From Chryseobacterium formosum (GTDB lineage: Bacteria > Bacteroidota > Bacteroidia > Flavobacteriales > Weeksellaceae), in contig NZ_JAOVZW010000004.1 in assembly GCF_026460885.1 (NCBI RefSeq), forward strand, positions 186,001 to 250,000: a stretch of DNA of 64,000 nt, given 5' to 3'. The notes under the pieces are model-generated. The model saw only the letters and a program-made list of their open reading frames with translations, did no database searches and was not told where the DNA came from. Position 1 is the first letter of the stretch, and every line of letters begins with the position of its first letter. Positions 25,894 to 35,040 of this stretch are shown here, in pieces. The position numbers were made by a program, and so were the translations under genes.

Positions 25894-27264
25894 ATGAAGC
25901 CAAGCTTAGCAAAAGGGACGAGAGATTTTACATCGTTGGAAGTTTCAAGAAGAAAATACATCATCAATATATTACAGAAGAATTTTGAACTTTTTGGTTT
26001 CCAGCCTTTGGAAACCCCAAGTTTTGAAAATCTTTCAACATTAACAGGGAAATATGGAGAAGAAGGGGATCGCTTGATTTTTAAGATTTTAAATTCAAGC
26101 ATTAATGAAGCTAAAGATGACAAAAAAACTCAAATGCAGAATGATTTTCAGAAAGCTTTAGATAAACCTTTTAGTTCAGAAAATCTTACAGATAAAGCTC
26201 TTCGTTATGATTTAACTGTACCTTTTGCAAGATTTGTAGCTATGAATCATGGGAAACTTACTTTTCCTTATAAACGTTACCAGATTCAGCCGGTTTGGAG
26301 AGCTGATCGTCCGCAAAAAGGTAGATTCAGAGAGTTTTACCAGTGTGATGCCGATGTTGTAGGAAGCGAAAGCCTTTTGCAGGAAGTTGATTTAGTGCAA
26401 TTATATCTAAAATCTTTTGCTGAACTAAAAGTTTCAGTGACGATTCATATTAACAACAGAAAAATACTCTCAGGTTTAGCTGAATATGCAGGAATTACAG
26501 ATAAATTAATTGATTTCACGGTTGCTTTAGACAAATTAGATAAAATTGGGAAAGATGGAGTCGTGAAAGAACTTCTGGAAAGAGAAATTTCTCAGGATTC
26601 TATTGATAAATTAGATTTCCTGTTTAATCAATCTGATGATGCTTTGGAAAATCTTCTTCAATTAAAAGAAAAATTTGCAGGAAACGAAATCGGATTAAAA
26701 GGAGTTGAAGAACTGGAATATGTCATCACTCAATCTTTAAATTTGGGTGTTGATATTCAGAACCTTGTTTTTGATATTACTTTAGCTCGTGGTTTAGATT
26801 ATTATACCGGAGCAATTTTCGAAGTAAAAGCAGACGAAGCGCAAATGGGTTCTATCGGTGGCGGTGGAAGATATGATAATCTTACTGAAGTTTTTGGAGT
26901 AAAAAATGTTCCGGGAATTGGGATTTCTTTCGGTCTTGACAGAATTTATCTTGTAATGGAAGAGTTGAATCTTTTTCCTGAAGACGCCACTTCAAACGTA
27001 GAATATCTGTTTGCCAATTTTGGAGGCGAAGAAACTTTAGAAGCTTTAAAATTAATCATTCAATTAAGAGAAAAAGGAATTTCTGCAGAATTGTATCCCG
27101 AAAATGCTAAAATTGGAAAGCAATTTACATACGCCGAAAAGAAAGGAATTAAAAACCTTGTTTTTTTAGGTGAAGAAGAACTTAAAAACGAAACTGTAAC
27201 CTTTAAAAATCTTGAAGCAGGAGAACAGAAAACGGTTTCTTTAGAGGAATTTTTAACGAACTAA
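25894..27264 (+). CDS. hisS: Histidyl-tRNA synthetase
   Basis: A 456-residue class-II aminoacyl-tRNA synthetase that charges tRNA-His. Motif 1 region is [20 protein letters not shown]. Motif 2 is [27 protein letters not shown]. The His-specific signatures are [15 protein letters not shown] and GGGGRYDNL. Motif 3 is [15 protein letters not shown]. The C-terminal anticodon domain covers the last 90 residues. The frame continues upstream to a TTG at 25849 but overlaps the promoter, so the ATG at 25894 ([12 protein letters not shown]) is chosen. An LRR gene follows at once. Confidence 0.97.
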   Translation: MKPSLAKGTRDFTSLEVSRRKYIINILQKNFELFGFQPLETPSFENLSTLTGKYGEEGDRLIFKILNSSINEAKDDKKTQMQNDFQKALDKPFSSENLTDKALRYDLTVPFARFVAMNHGKLTFPYKRYQIQPVWRADRPQKGRFREFYQCDADVVGSESLLQEVDLVQLYLKSFAELKVSVTIHINNRKILSGLAEYAGITDKLIDFTVALDKLDKIGKDGVVKELLEREISQDSIDKLDFLFNQSDDALENLLQLKEKFAGNEIGLKGVEELEYVITQSLNLGVDIQNLVFDITLARGLDYYTGAIFEVKADEAQMGSIGGGGRYDNLTEVFGVKNVPGIGISFGLDRIYLVMEELNLFPEDATSNVEYLFANFGGEETLEALKLIIQLREKGISAELYPENAKIGKQFTYAEKKGIKNLVFLGEEELKNETVTFKNLEAGEQKTVSLEEFLTN

Positions 27265-28338
27265 ATGATGAAGAAAATTGCCTTTTTACCGCTTTATTTC
27301 TTGTTTAACTTGAGTTCAGCGCAATATCATGAATCTCCAAAGATGCCTCCTCCAGAAAAAATTGATTTGTCAAAAGAGAGCGACCGTGTTGTGCTAAGAG
27401 AAATTGATAAGATTCCTGATCATATTTTTTCATGGAATGTGAAAACTTTAATTATCAGTGAGTCTGATAATTTAAAATCTATTCCTCCGAAAATATTAAA
27501 TTTTAAAAATCTTGAAAAATTTGTGATAACTGGAGGTCACGGTATTACAGATTTTCCAAAAGAATTTTCTTCCTTAGATCATCTTAAGGTGTTGAATATT
27601 CATAATATGCGAAGCGAAACAATGCCTTTACAGATTTTTAATCTTAAAGGACTTGAGGAACTTGAGTTTATAAAATACAGCTACTTCTCTTTTCCGAAAG
27701 AAATAGGGAAATTAAAGACGCTGAAAAAATTAATGCTTACTCGAGGATTAGACCAAAGAAGCAGAGAAAATGTAAAATCGAAGGAACTTAATCTGCCTTC
27801 AACAATTAAAAATTTGGTTAATCTTGAATCACTTTCTTGTTCAGCCAATTTAATGACCGTTCTTCCAGAAGAAATAGGAAGTTTAAGTAATCTTCAGGAT
27901 TTATCACTTTCAAATAACAGTCTTGAAAAATTACCCAACAGTTTTTCAAAACTAAGCAAGCTTAAAACTTTGAATTTACATGATAACTTTTTCAAAGTTT
28001 TTCCTGCTCCCATGTATGGACTTGAGAACTTAAAAAGACTTGATATTTACAAAAACAAGATTGAATCTTTTCCTTCAGGAATGTCTAAAATGAAAATCTT
28101 AACAGGATTATTCATCAACGACAACAATATTTCTAATGAAGACTTGGCAGAAATCTATAACCTTGAAAATCTTGAGGTTTTAGATATCAGAAACAATAAA
28201 ATCACTGCATTTCCTGCCGGAATTGAAAAGATGAAAAAACTGAAAACTATTTATTTAAAAGGAAATAGTATTCCGAATTCTGAGATTGATAAAGTACAAA
28301 CTCTGTTGCCGAATGTAAGAATTAATATGACAAATTAA
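27265..28338 (+). CDS. Exported leucine-rich-repeat protein
   Basis: A 357-residue protein starting directly after the hisS stop. A signal peptide (MMKKIAFLPLYFLFNLSSAQ) is followed by a short linker rich in Pro and about 11 leucine-rich repeats of 22-24 residues (pattern LxxLxxLxLxxNxLxxLPxxI; for example LSNLQDLSLSNNSLEKLPNS). LRR proteins present a binding surface for proteins or peptidoglycan. No anchor or sorting signal is obvious, so it may remain in the periplasm or be secreted. Probably cotranscribed with hisS. The partner is unknown. Confidence 0.88.
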   Translation: MMKKIAFLPLYFLFNLSSAQYHESPKMPPPEKIDLSKESDRVVLREIDKIPDHIFSWNVKTLIISESDNLKSIPPKILNFKNLEKFVITGGHGITDFPKEFSSLDHLKVLNIHNMRSETMPLQIFNLKGLEELEFIKYSYFSFPKEIGKLKTLKKLMLTRGLDQRSRENVKSKELNLPSTIKNLVNLESLSCSANLMTVLPEEIGSLSNLQDLSLSNNSLEKLPNSFSKLSKLKTLNLHDNFFKVFPAPMYGLENLKRLDIYKNKIESFPSGMSKMKILTGLFINDNNISNEDLAEIYNLENLEVLDIRNNKITAFPAGIEKMKKLKTIYLKGNSIPNSEIDKVQTLLPNVRINMTN

Positions 28339-28371
28339 TCTAAATTAGATTTTTTCGGATAAGTATAAATT

Positions 28372-28405
28372 AAAATTCCGGCTGTTTTACAGCCGGAATT
28401 TTTTA
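28372..28405. terminator. Bidirectional terminator between LRR and terD genes
   Basis: A 12-bp stem AAATTCCGGCTG / CAGCCGGAATTT with loop TTTTA. It has T-rich flank on both strands and lies between convergent genes. Confidence 0.88.
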
Positions 28406-28449
28406 TCATTATTTTAAGTAGAAATATTCTATAATATTTAAACAAACAA

Positions 28450-29091
28450 TTAAAATCCCCGTGTAAAGCGGATGAATCTTTTTTCATCAATTGCTTTATC
28501 CATCGCCATGAATTTCCAGGTTCCGTTCTCTCGATAAAGCTTACCTAAAACTAAAGTTCCTTTATTTTTTTTATTAGAATTGGGCTGAATTTTAAATTCA
28601 GAAAGCGTTTTATCAATTTCCGGATGATTAATTTTAAGTTCTATAGAATCAACCAAAGAAAAATCAGTTTGCTTAGTTTTCTTCACATCAATATTCAGAT
28701 AAAAGAAAACCGTATAAACCTCCTCACTTATTTTCTCAGGATTTACATTGATCACTTTTTTGTGTTCAGAATCTTCATTTGAAGTATCATCATGATGTTT
28801 AAAAGCTCCGTCTTTAGATTGGAATTTCCCCAATGGGAAATTATTTTGAATAAGCCAGCTGTTATATTTCGGAGAATAAATCCAGTCAATTGCTTTTTTT
28901 TGCGAATCAAACATAACACAGGTAAAATCAAGGTCTATGTCACTGGCCACTTTTTTAGTTTTAATACCTAAAAAGTTACGCTTCTGCATTTCTACTTTCC
29001 CCCAATTAATTCCAAAAGAATAACTTGCATTGTTACTTTTAGAATCTTCAAACATATTGATTATCTGACTTTTTTCTAAAATTGCTGTCAT
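28450..29091 (-). CDS. TerD-family (tellurium/stress) protein
   Basis: A 213-residue protein with the TerD fold. It matches in SDIDLDFTCVMFDSQKKAIDW, the acidic loop HHDDTSNEDSEHKKVINV (where TerD has its calcium-binding aspartates), and the closing TLVLGKLYRENGTWKFMAMDKAI. TerD proteins are membrane-associated calcium binders in tellurium and general stress resistance. Here no other ter genes are adjacent, so it is an orphan copy. The acidic loop has fewer Asp/Gly than canonical TerD. Confidence 0.82.
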   Translation of the reverse strand: MTAILEKSQIINMFEDSKSNNASYSFGINWGKVEMQKRNFLGIKTKKVASDIDLDFTCVMFDSQKKAIDWIYSPKYNSWLIQNNFPLGKFQSKDGAFKHHDDTSNEDSEHKKVINVNPEKISEEVYTVFFYLNIDVKKTKQTDFSLVDSIELKINHPEIDKTLSEFKIQPNSNKKNKGTLVLGKLYRENGTWKFMAMDKAIDEKRFIRFTRGF

Positions 29092-29492
29092 AATTTTTAA
29101 TAATAAATTTCTACTAAAAAAACTAATCTCAAGCTGCTCTTATTTTTTTAACAAAAGTATTTTTTAACGATGAATAAAATAAATATAATTATTGCTTTGA
29201 TAGCATTAATCAAAACTCATAAAAATATTAAAAATGATAAGGTGTGGAATTATTATTTGATATAATAATTTGAAATACAGTTGTTAATTTAGGTTTTAGC
29301 TCTTAGTTTGAGGCAAATTTAACATAGTTTTTGGAAAACCCAATATATTTTATACTAATTTAAGCAATATTTAATATTAAAATGTGGATTTTTTTTAACT
29401 ATCGTTTAAATTAAGTCATATCAAATCAGAGAAAATTTAGATACTGATAAAAATCTGGGAATACTAAAAGAAATCATGATTTGAAATCCTCT
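29092..29492. other. Intergenic region before thermonuclease gene
   Basis: About 400 AT-rich bases. A minus-strand -7-like box (TACTTTTG, 29152-29159) probably starts the terD transcript. A 31-codon frame at 29170 exists but has no supporting ribosome site, so I do not call a gene. Nothing else recognised. Confidence 0.4.
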
Positions 29493-30008
29493 TTATTTTG
29501 TTGAAGAATTTTTGGAAAATACCATATTAGTAGATTTAGGTGAAGATGATTTTCGTGATTTTCTCCAATCCCAAGGCGCTATTGGATTTGTGTCTTTCCA
29601 TAAACCGAGCTTTAATTTTCTGGCTTGTTTTTCCAAAATATCATAACTATTATCCTTAGAATATTTCTTAAAATGCCAAGCTAAACCATTTTTTACCAAT
29701 TCTTTATTAATGTTTTTTCCATCAGATAAAATGATTTCTGCAATCAACCTTTTGTTTCTGTCTTTTTTACCATTACCTGAAACTTCCACCATTTTTCCAA
29801 AGCATAAATCAGAAACAAACTGTTTTGCATTATTTCCAAAAGGTTGCTTTTTTTCAGGGCAATCGATATTTGATAATCTTACAACTTGCGGTTTCCCATC
29901 CATTAAAAGTTCAACAGTATCTCCGTCTTTTACACCAATTACTTTGTAGGTTTTGGTTTGAGAAAAGAGTAGGAGTGGGAAAAGTAGAAGAATTAAAGTT
30001 TTGTACAT
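29493..30008 (-). CDS. Exported thermonuclease (SNase-like)
   Basis: A 171-residue nuclease with a signal peptide (to about residue 18, LLLFSQ). The staphylococcal-nuclease fold is clear: YKVIGVKDGDTVELLMDG with metal Asp residues, VVRLSNIDCPEKKQPFG with the catalytic Arg and Glu, and GKKDRNKRLIAEI with the second catalytic Arg. The C-terminal end is basic and Ser-rich (DWRKSRKSSSPKS). It probably cuts DNA or RNA in the periplasm or outside. Single gene. Confidence 0.92.
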   Translation of the reverse strand: MYKTLILLLFPLLLFSQTKTYKVIGVKDGDTVELLMDGKPQVVRLSNIDCPEKKQPFGNNAKQFVSDLCFGKMVEVSGNGKKDRNKRLIAEIILSDGKNINKELVKNGLAWHFKKYSKDNSYDILEKQARKLKLGLWKDTNPIAPWDWRKSRKSSSPKSTNMVFSKNSSTK

Positions 30009-30082
30009 TATTTCAAGATAAGTATTTTATTGCTGTTATCAAAGGATTCTGAGTTTACTTTCATAGAACTTTTATCACTATG

Positions 30083-30116
30083 AAAAATACTCTTAGGAAA
30101 TTTATAACCTAAGAGT
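30083..30116 (-). terminator. Terminator of the GTPase cassette
   Basis: An 8-9-bp stem CTCTTAGG / CCTAAGAG around an AT-rich loop, followed on the minus strand by a T-rich run, 25 bp after the last stop codon of the cassette. Confidence 0.75.
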
Positions 30117-30140
30117 AAGATATTAAGGATATTGAAAATT

Positions 30141-31685
30141 TCAGTTTTTATAAGTTGGAATTTGCAACAGTAAATTTTTATTCATTAAAATAGTATCAGA
30201 ATTATTTATTTTAAAAGCATTGGTGTTTTTTTCAAAAAGTGCTTTTGTGTAATTACCTTTTTGATTTTGATAAATATCTTTAATACTTTTATTTTTTTCG
30301 AAAATAACTTCAACAACATAGTTTATTTTAGATGTACTATCGAATTTTTTTAGCATTTCTGCGATGTTTTCTTGATTTTCTGCAATAGCATTCGGCATAG
30401 GATTCAATTTATCTGATACCGAATCTAAAATGGTGGTTTCAAGAGTTATGTCTTCTTTATTTTCTGGTATGTTAATCGGAATTTGTTCCTGTGGTTTTTC
30501 ATAAAACATAGTGTAAAATACAATTGCCCCGCCAATTAAAAGTACATTTAAAACTACCGAAATAATTTTGAAAACATCCAATTTTCTTTCTTTTGGCTCT
30601 TCTTCGTCTTCATGAATAAATCGACTTGTCGGTCTTGATGGAACTGTTCTGTTATTAGAAAAAGAAGAAATTTCATTTGTAGAATTTAATTTATTTTTTT
30701 CTTTGATAAATTCTCTTTCCAATTGATTAAAAGAATAATTGATGTCACCCAATTCCTTTTCAGAGCTTAATTTTGTAATTAATTCGTCTGATTTTCTTAA
30801 AAAAACTTGATAAAGATTGTTTAAAGCTTTAAGATTACGATCTGCTTCCTCAATTGTTTTGCTGTTTTCAGAATGCTTTTGCTCGTTTTGCTCGATTTTC
30901 TTTTTTAAACTGTCAAATTCTTTTCTTCCCTCTTCTTCGTGCTTTTGCCTTTTGTTTTTGAAACTTAAAATTGCATCTGCCGTTTTCTGTACTCTTTCTT
31001 CCTGTAATTTCTCAATTTCTCTGTCTAATCCGTTATTGTCGATTAATCTGAATAATTTTTTTTGAGAAACAAATTCAGCTATTTCTTTACTGTCAATAAA
31101 ATAAATCGTCTCATATTTAGGAAGTATTTGTATAGATTTTTTGAATAAATTTTGGATAGAATTGACGTCTAATTTATCCGTTTTGATAACCAGACTATAT
31201 CCGGAATTATCCCAATCTAAAAAACTAACTTTATTGGTTTGATGTTCTAATTTTTCAAAATCTTTCGAAAAGATATTTTGAAGGTTAAAATCTTTCGAGT
31301 GACTGATATTCAAAACAAAATTATCTCCGCTAACATTATTGTTTTTAAGATTGATATGAATTTCGTGAAGAGAACTTAAAATTAAATTTTCAGGAAGAAT
31401 TTCGTTCGTAAAAACCAAACTTGTTCCTATAAATGTTCCGCTTCTATTTGAGTTTTTCTCTTTTGCAAACGTGTAAACAGAGTAAGAGACAACGGCATTG
31501 TTTTGTACAGATTCTTTTCTGATCGAGTAAATACGGTCATTTGGCGAGAGCAGCTGAATGGCATCCGATTTTAAATCAAATTTTTTAAGAACTTTTTCTA
31601 AACTTTGATTTCCGTGGATACAGGATTGTGTAAAGCCATTTGGCGTACCAAAGGTTGCATATCCGAATACATTGATATTCTTCAT
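30141..31685 (-). CDS. GTPase-partner protein: coiled coil, one TM, LysM-like tail
   Basis: A 514-residue protein, third in a three-gene cassette. N-terminal about 200 residues form a beta-rich domain (FGYATFGTPNGFTQSCIHGN, later VSYSVYTFAKEKNSNRSGTF) that recalls the N-terminal domain of GTPase-associated GAP1 proteins; that match is only suggestive. A long coiled coil follows (about 215-335), then one transmembrane helix (about 368-390, ISVVLNVLLIGGAIVFYTMF) with basic residues before it, so the C-terminus should be periplasmic. The last 55 residues (VVEVIFEKNKSIKDIYQNQ to LLLQIP) have the spacing of a degenerate LysM fold. It overlaps the GTPase gene by one base. Confidence 0.7.
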   Translation of the reverse strand: MKNINVFGYATFGTPNGFTQSCIHGNQSLEKVLKKFDLKSDAIQLLSPNDRIYSIRKESVQNNAVVSYSVYTFAKEKNSNRSGTFIGTSLVFTNEILPENLILSSLHEIHINLKNNNVSGDNFVLNISHSKDFNLQNIFSKDFEKLEHQTNKVSFLDWDNSGYSLVIKTDKLDVNSIQNLFKKSIQILPKYETIYFIDSKEIAEFVSQKKLFRLIDNNGLDREIEKLQEERVQKTADAILSFKNKRQKHEEEGRKEFDSLKKKIEQNEQKHSENSKTIEEADRNLKALNNLYQVFLRKSDELITKLSSEKELGDINYSFNQLEREFIKEKNKLNSTNEISSFSNNRTVPSRPTSRFIHEDEEEPKERKLDVFKIISVVLNVLLIGGAIVFYTMFYEKPQEQIPINIPENKEDITLETTILDSVSDKLNPMPNAIAENQENIAEMLKKFDSTSKINYVVEVIFEKNKSIKDIYQNQKGNYTKALFEKNTNAFKINNSDTILMNKNLLLQIPTYKN

Positions 31686-32662
31686 TATTTAGAAAAGCTA
31701 AATTTTATTTTTTCCCAAAAAGTTCCTTCGTAATCCAAATTATAGCCTACAATATTATGATAGAGCCATTTGGAAATAACTTCAGCTGAATCAAGATTGA
31801 GCAATGTGATTTTTTCCATTCCTGCTTGATTTTGTACATTTCCTATCGTGAAATACGTTTTGCTTAGATTATAAGTATCAATTCTGTTGTTGGTCATACT
31901 CAATCTTTCACTAATGAAATTTTCTAAATGCTGCTCATTATCAACACCTAAATTCCCAGATTTATCCCATTTTGAAATCACTAAAAGTACATTTACGTTT
32001 TTCAGATTCTTACCTTTTCTTTCGAGATAATCTAAAAATTCAACAATTTTTGAATCTTCATGATGCGCTCTGTCGTAGCTTGTCACAATGATAAAATTTA
32101 ACGGAATATCAGAGTTAAGATAGGCTTCAATTCCATCTACATATTTTCCTCCACGCGAAATTTCGTTGTGGTTTTCACCTGCAGTTTCTAAAAATGATAA
32201 ACTTATCGGCGGAACTTTTTTAGATTTATTATTAGGATCAAATACAAAATCTAATCGTGTCACTTGATCTCTCGTTGTTCTGTTGGGAAGAATTCCTTTT
32301 TTAATATTTTCAAAAAAATCGGCAAGTAAAACGTGAGCTTCACGAGAATTTGGGCTTCCTAATTTAGGACGTAAAACGCCTGCAAAAGAATTTAGATAAT
32401 ATAAAATTGCAGACAGAATTACAGATTTTCCTGATGCGGAAGTTCCATAAAAGAATACAAAATTGCTGTCTTTATTTTGTACCGTAGTTGTACTTCCGTT
32501 GGAGGTAGGAACAAAACCGTCGTCATCATCCATTTCAAGAGTAGAGTAAATCGAAGGGTTTTCTTCAGGCTGATGATTTAAATCTTGAAAATTATCTTGC
32601 TTCTGAAAAATATTCTCATTATCGTAATCGTCAAATGAGAACGGTTTATCTTTATTTATCAT
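31685..32662 (-). CDS. P-loop GTPase of the three-gene membrane cassette
   Basis: A 325-residue protein. Residues 1-65 are acidic and probably disordered. G1/Walker A is GTSASGKS (73-80), G3 is FLETAGEN (158-164; Glu replaces the usual Asp), and G4 is SKWD (230-233), which signals guanine specificity. The set resembles the TRAFAC/double-GTPase type proteins found with GTPase-associated partners. It has no membrane segment but lies between two membrane proteins, 3 bp from the upstream gene. A switch for assembly or signalling at the inner membrane is the natural inference. Confidence 0.8.
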   Translation of the reverse strand: MINKDKPFSFDDYDNENIFQKQDNFQDLNHQPEENPSIYSTLEMDDDDGFVPTSNGSTTTVQNKDSNFVFFYGTSASGKSVILSAILYYLNSFAGVLRPKLGSPNSREAHVLLADFFENIKKGILPNRTTRDQVTRLDFVFDPNNKSKKVPPISLSFLETAGENHNEISRGGKYVDGIEAYLNSDIPLNFIIVTSYDRAHHEDSKIVEFLDYLERKGKNLKNVNVLLVISKWDKSGNLGVDNEQHLENFISERLSMTNNRIDTYNLSKTYFTIGNVQNQAGMEKITLLNLDSAEVISKWLYHNIVGYNLDYEGTFWEKIKFSFSK

Positions 32663-32665
32663 TTT

Positions 32666-33694
32666 CTATTTATTTGGAATTAATGTTGAGCCTTTTTTTC
32701 TGGAACCGCCTAATACACTTCTGTTACTATTATTATCAGGATTTGTCACCAGTAAAATGATAATCACAATCACAAAATCCAATAGAATACAACCTGCCAA
32801 AACTACAAATTGATACATTCCGAAGTTTTTTATAGCATGCTCGAAAGCGTAACCGATTTTTCCTACATCCTGAGTTTTAGAAGTAAGAATTTCAAATTTG
32901 AATTTATCTTCGCCCAAAACATTTGTTGCCCTGCTTCCAATTTTATTATAATCGGTTAAAGCATTGTCAATAAGGGTTTGTGCTAAATCATCTTTGTCTT
33001 TTTTACTTAAAGCCAGAAATTCCTGCGTTCTTTTGTTCCATTTCAAAACAGAACTATTGATGTCAGATTTTAGATTTCTTTCATCCGGAGATAAATCCAT
33101 CACCATATTATCGATTTGATTTCCCATTCTTTGTGCCAAATCATCGTAATCATTACCTACAGGTGTCAGTAAATCAACTTTTTGACCTGTCATTTTTTCA
33201 ATATCTCTGATTAAAGATTGAGCTCTCGAACCAATTCCCTGGTTTGCAGGATCAATAATTTGAGCCATCAACTGCTTTTTCTTTATTTCTATATTTCTGG
33301 CAGTTTCTTTTGGATATTTATAACTTAATTTTGATTCTATGCTGGTTTCCAAATTATTAAAATCTTCATTTAAAGTTCTCAATTCATTGCTGTAAATGTC
33401 TGTTCGCATAAACCGTGTGTACAAAGCATTAAAGTTGGCGATGAAACAAAATGACGCAATAAAAATGTAAATACCGACTAAACTTCCCGTTGATTTACCT
33501 TCCAACTTTGCAGCACGCAACATCCAGCAAAGGAAAAGCAGAAGAAGTGAAAGAACCAATGCGATCACAAAAGATGCATTACCAAAAATCTGTTCGAGAC
33601 CAAGCCAAGTCTGGTAAAAACTTACGCTGATTAATAAAATAGCGAGCACACCCAAAAAAAGGTCAGATGCTCCTAAAGAAGAATTTTTACTCAT
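32666..33694 (-). CDS. Four-helix membrane protein of the GTPase cassette
   Basis: A 342-residue protein, first in the cassette. Three helices lie at about 11-30, 40-60 and 72-92, followed by a 200-residue alpha-helical soluble region (about 95-295, with SYKYPKETARNIEIKKKQLMAQII and a Pro-rich bend), then a fourth helix (about 298-320) and a basic tail. With an inside N-terminus, the soluble part would be periplasmic. No transporter family is recognised. It is probably the scaffold of the GTPase complex. Confidence 0.72.
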   Translation of the reverse strand: MSKNSSLGASDLFLGVLAILLISVSFYQTWLGLEQIFGNASFVIALVLSLLLLFLCWMLRAAKLEGKSTGSLVGIYIFIASFCFIANFNALYTRFMRTDIYSNELRTLNEDFNNLETSIESKLSYKYPKETARNIEIKKKQLMAQIIDPANQGIGSRAQSLIRDIEKMTGQKVDLLTPVGNDYDDLAQRMGNQIDNMVMDLSPDERNLKSDINSSVLKWNKRTQEFLALSKKDKDDLAQTLIDNALTDYNKIGSRATNVLGEDKFKFEILTSKTQDVGKIGYAFEHAIKNFGMYQFVVLAGCILLDFVIVIIILLVTNPDNNSNRSVLGGSRKKGSTLIPNK

Positions 33695-33769
33695 GTTTGA
33701 TATTTAAATGTTATTAATTTTCCTGTAAAACAAAACTTTAGTACAACAAAAGCATTGTTTTTTCTATTG

Positions 33770-33777
33770 CAAACCTA
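33770..33777 (-). promoter_or_regulatory. -7 box of the GTPase cassette
   Basis: On the minus strand this reads TAGGTTTG (TAnnTTTG), about 75 bases upstream of the first start codon of the cassette. The leader would be about 70 bases. Confidence 0.45.
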
Positions 33778-33864
33778 CATTGCTAAAACATTTTTTCATT
33801 ACGGTTTCCCGTAAACCAATTTATATTTTCAAAAAAAATTATATTTACATCAAACAAAAACTCA

Positions 33865-34662
33865 ATGGAAAACTATTTAGAAATCAACAAAAAATCCTGG
33901 AATGCCAAAGTAGAACCGCATTTGAAGTCAAATTTTTATTTTGTTGATGAATTTTTGAAAGGCAGAACCTCATTAAATTCAATAGAGCTTGAACTTTTAG
34001 GAGATGTGAAAGACAAAACAATTTTGCATTTGCAGTGTCATTTTGGTCAGGATTCTATCTCGCTTTCTAGAATGGGAGCGAAAGTTACCGGAATTGATTT
34101 ATCGGATAAAGCGATTGAAGAAGCAAGAAGTTTAGCTGTAAAATGTAATATTGATACAGAATTTGTCTGTTCTGATGTTTATGATCTGCCAAATAATTTA
34201 GACCAAAAATTTGACATCGTTTTTACGAGTTATGGAACAGTTGGTTGGCTTCCTGATCTTGAAAAATGGGCAGGAGTGATTGATCGTTTTTTAAAACCGG
34301 GCGGTAAATTTATTATGGCAGAATTTCATCCTGTAGTTTGGATGTTTGATGATGATTTTAAAGATATTTCTTACAATTATTTTAACGAAAAACCAATTGC
34401 GGAAACGTATGAAGGAACTTACGCTGATTTTTCAGCGGAAATTGTTCAGGAATATGTAATGTGGAATCATTCTTTGTCTGAAGTCATGCAAAATCTTATC
34501 AGTAAAAACTTGGTTATTGAACAATTTCAAGAGTTTGATTGGTCACCTTATCCGTGTTTTAAACACATCGAAGAATTCGAAAAAGGAAAATGGAGGACTG
34601 AAAAATTCGGAAACAAAATACCAATGGTTTATGCCATTTCTGCACAAAAAAAGTCATCGTAA
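33865..34662 (+). CDS. SAM-dependent methyltransferase
   Basis: A 265-residue class-I methyltransferase. Motif I is LHLQCHFGQDSISLSRMGAKVTGIDLS (about 53-80), with CSDVYDLP and FDIVFTSYGTVGWL as motifs II and III. The C-terminal half holds HPVVWMFDDDF and LVIEQFQEFDWSPYPCF. The substrate is not evident; family members often methylate small acids or amines. Divergent from the GTPase cassette. A terminator hairpin overlaps its stop codon. Confidence 0.9.
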   Translation: MENYLEINKKSWNAKVEPHLKSNFYFVDEFLKGRTSLNSIELELLGDVKDKTILHLQCHFGQDSISLSRMGAKVTGIDLSDKAIEEARSLAVKCNIDTEFVCSDVYDLPNNLDQKFDIVFTSYGTVGWLPDLEKWAGVIDRFLKPGGKFIMAEFHPVVWMFDDDFKDISYNYFNEKPIAETYEGTYADFSAEIVQEYVMWNHSLSEVMQNLISKNLVIEQFQEFDWSPYPCFKHIEEFEKGKWRTEKFGNKIPMVYAISAQKKSS

Positions 34663-34673
34663 TGATGACTTTT
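34649..34673. terminator. Hairpin between convergent genes
   Basis: Stem AAAAGTCATC / GATGACTTTT around GTAAT. The stem contains the methyltransferase stop codon and has A/T tracts on both sides, so it can end transcripts from both directions. Confidence 0.75.
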
Positions 34674-34698
34674 CTGTATATGAATGTTGAATGAATTT

Positions 34699-34941
34699 TT
34701 AAATATTTGAAGCCGTATCTTCAACTTTAGCTTTAGCTTCATCGAATTTACTTTGAGCTTGCGAAGCAACATCATTTGCTTTATCTTTCAAATCATTTCC
34801 CCATTTGTTCAAATTATCTTTTGCAGAATTGATTTTATCTTTTACCGCTTGTTGCTGTTCTGGAGTAGATTTTTTGTACTTCCAATATGCTAAAGCACCA
34901 ATTCCTAATAAAGCTAAAATTCCGTTTGTCTTATTTCCCAT
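34699..34941 (-). CDS. YtxH-like small membrane-anchored protein
   Basis: An 80-residue protein. A short hydrophobic segment near the N-terminus (GILALLGIGALAYWKYK, about 7-23) is followed by a charged amphipathic helix rich in Lys, Asp and Ala (AVKDKINSAKDNLNKWGNDLKDKANDVASQAQSKFDEAK). This is the layout of YtxH/CsbD-like stress proteins that stick to the inner membrane. Function unknown. Confidence 0.75.
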   Translation of the reverse strand: MGNKTNGILALLGIGALAYWKYKKSTPEQQQAVKDKINSAKDNLNKWGNDLKDKANDVASQAQSKFDEAKAKVEDTASNI

Positions 34942-35040
34942 GATTTCTGATTTTAAATGTTTATAATATTAAATTTGTTATAAACAATGATGTAAAATCT
35001 ATGCCAAAAAATATTTCGGAATAATAAATATTTGTTAAAA

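Noticed and set aside
29170..29265. A 31-codon frame with a hydrophobic start in the 29.1-29.5 kb gap
   Set aside because: No ribosome site, no conserved feature, and AT-rich sequence easily gives such short frames.
28450..30008. TerD plus thermonuclease as a defence pair
   Set aside because: A 400-bp gap with a separate promoter lies between them, no ter operon partners are present, and the nuclease has a signal peptide, so a joint system is not supported.
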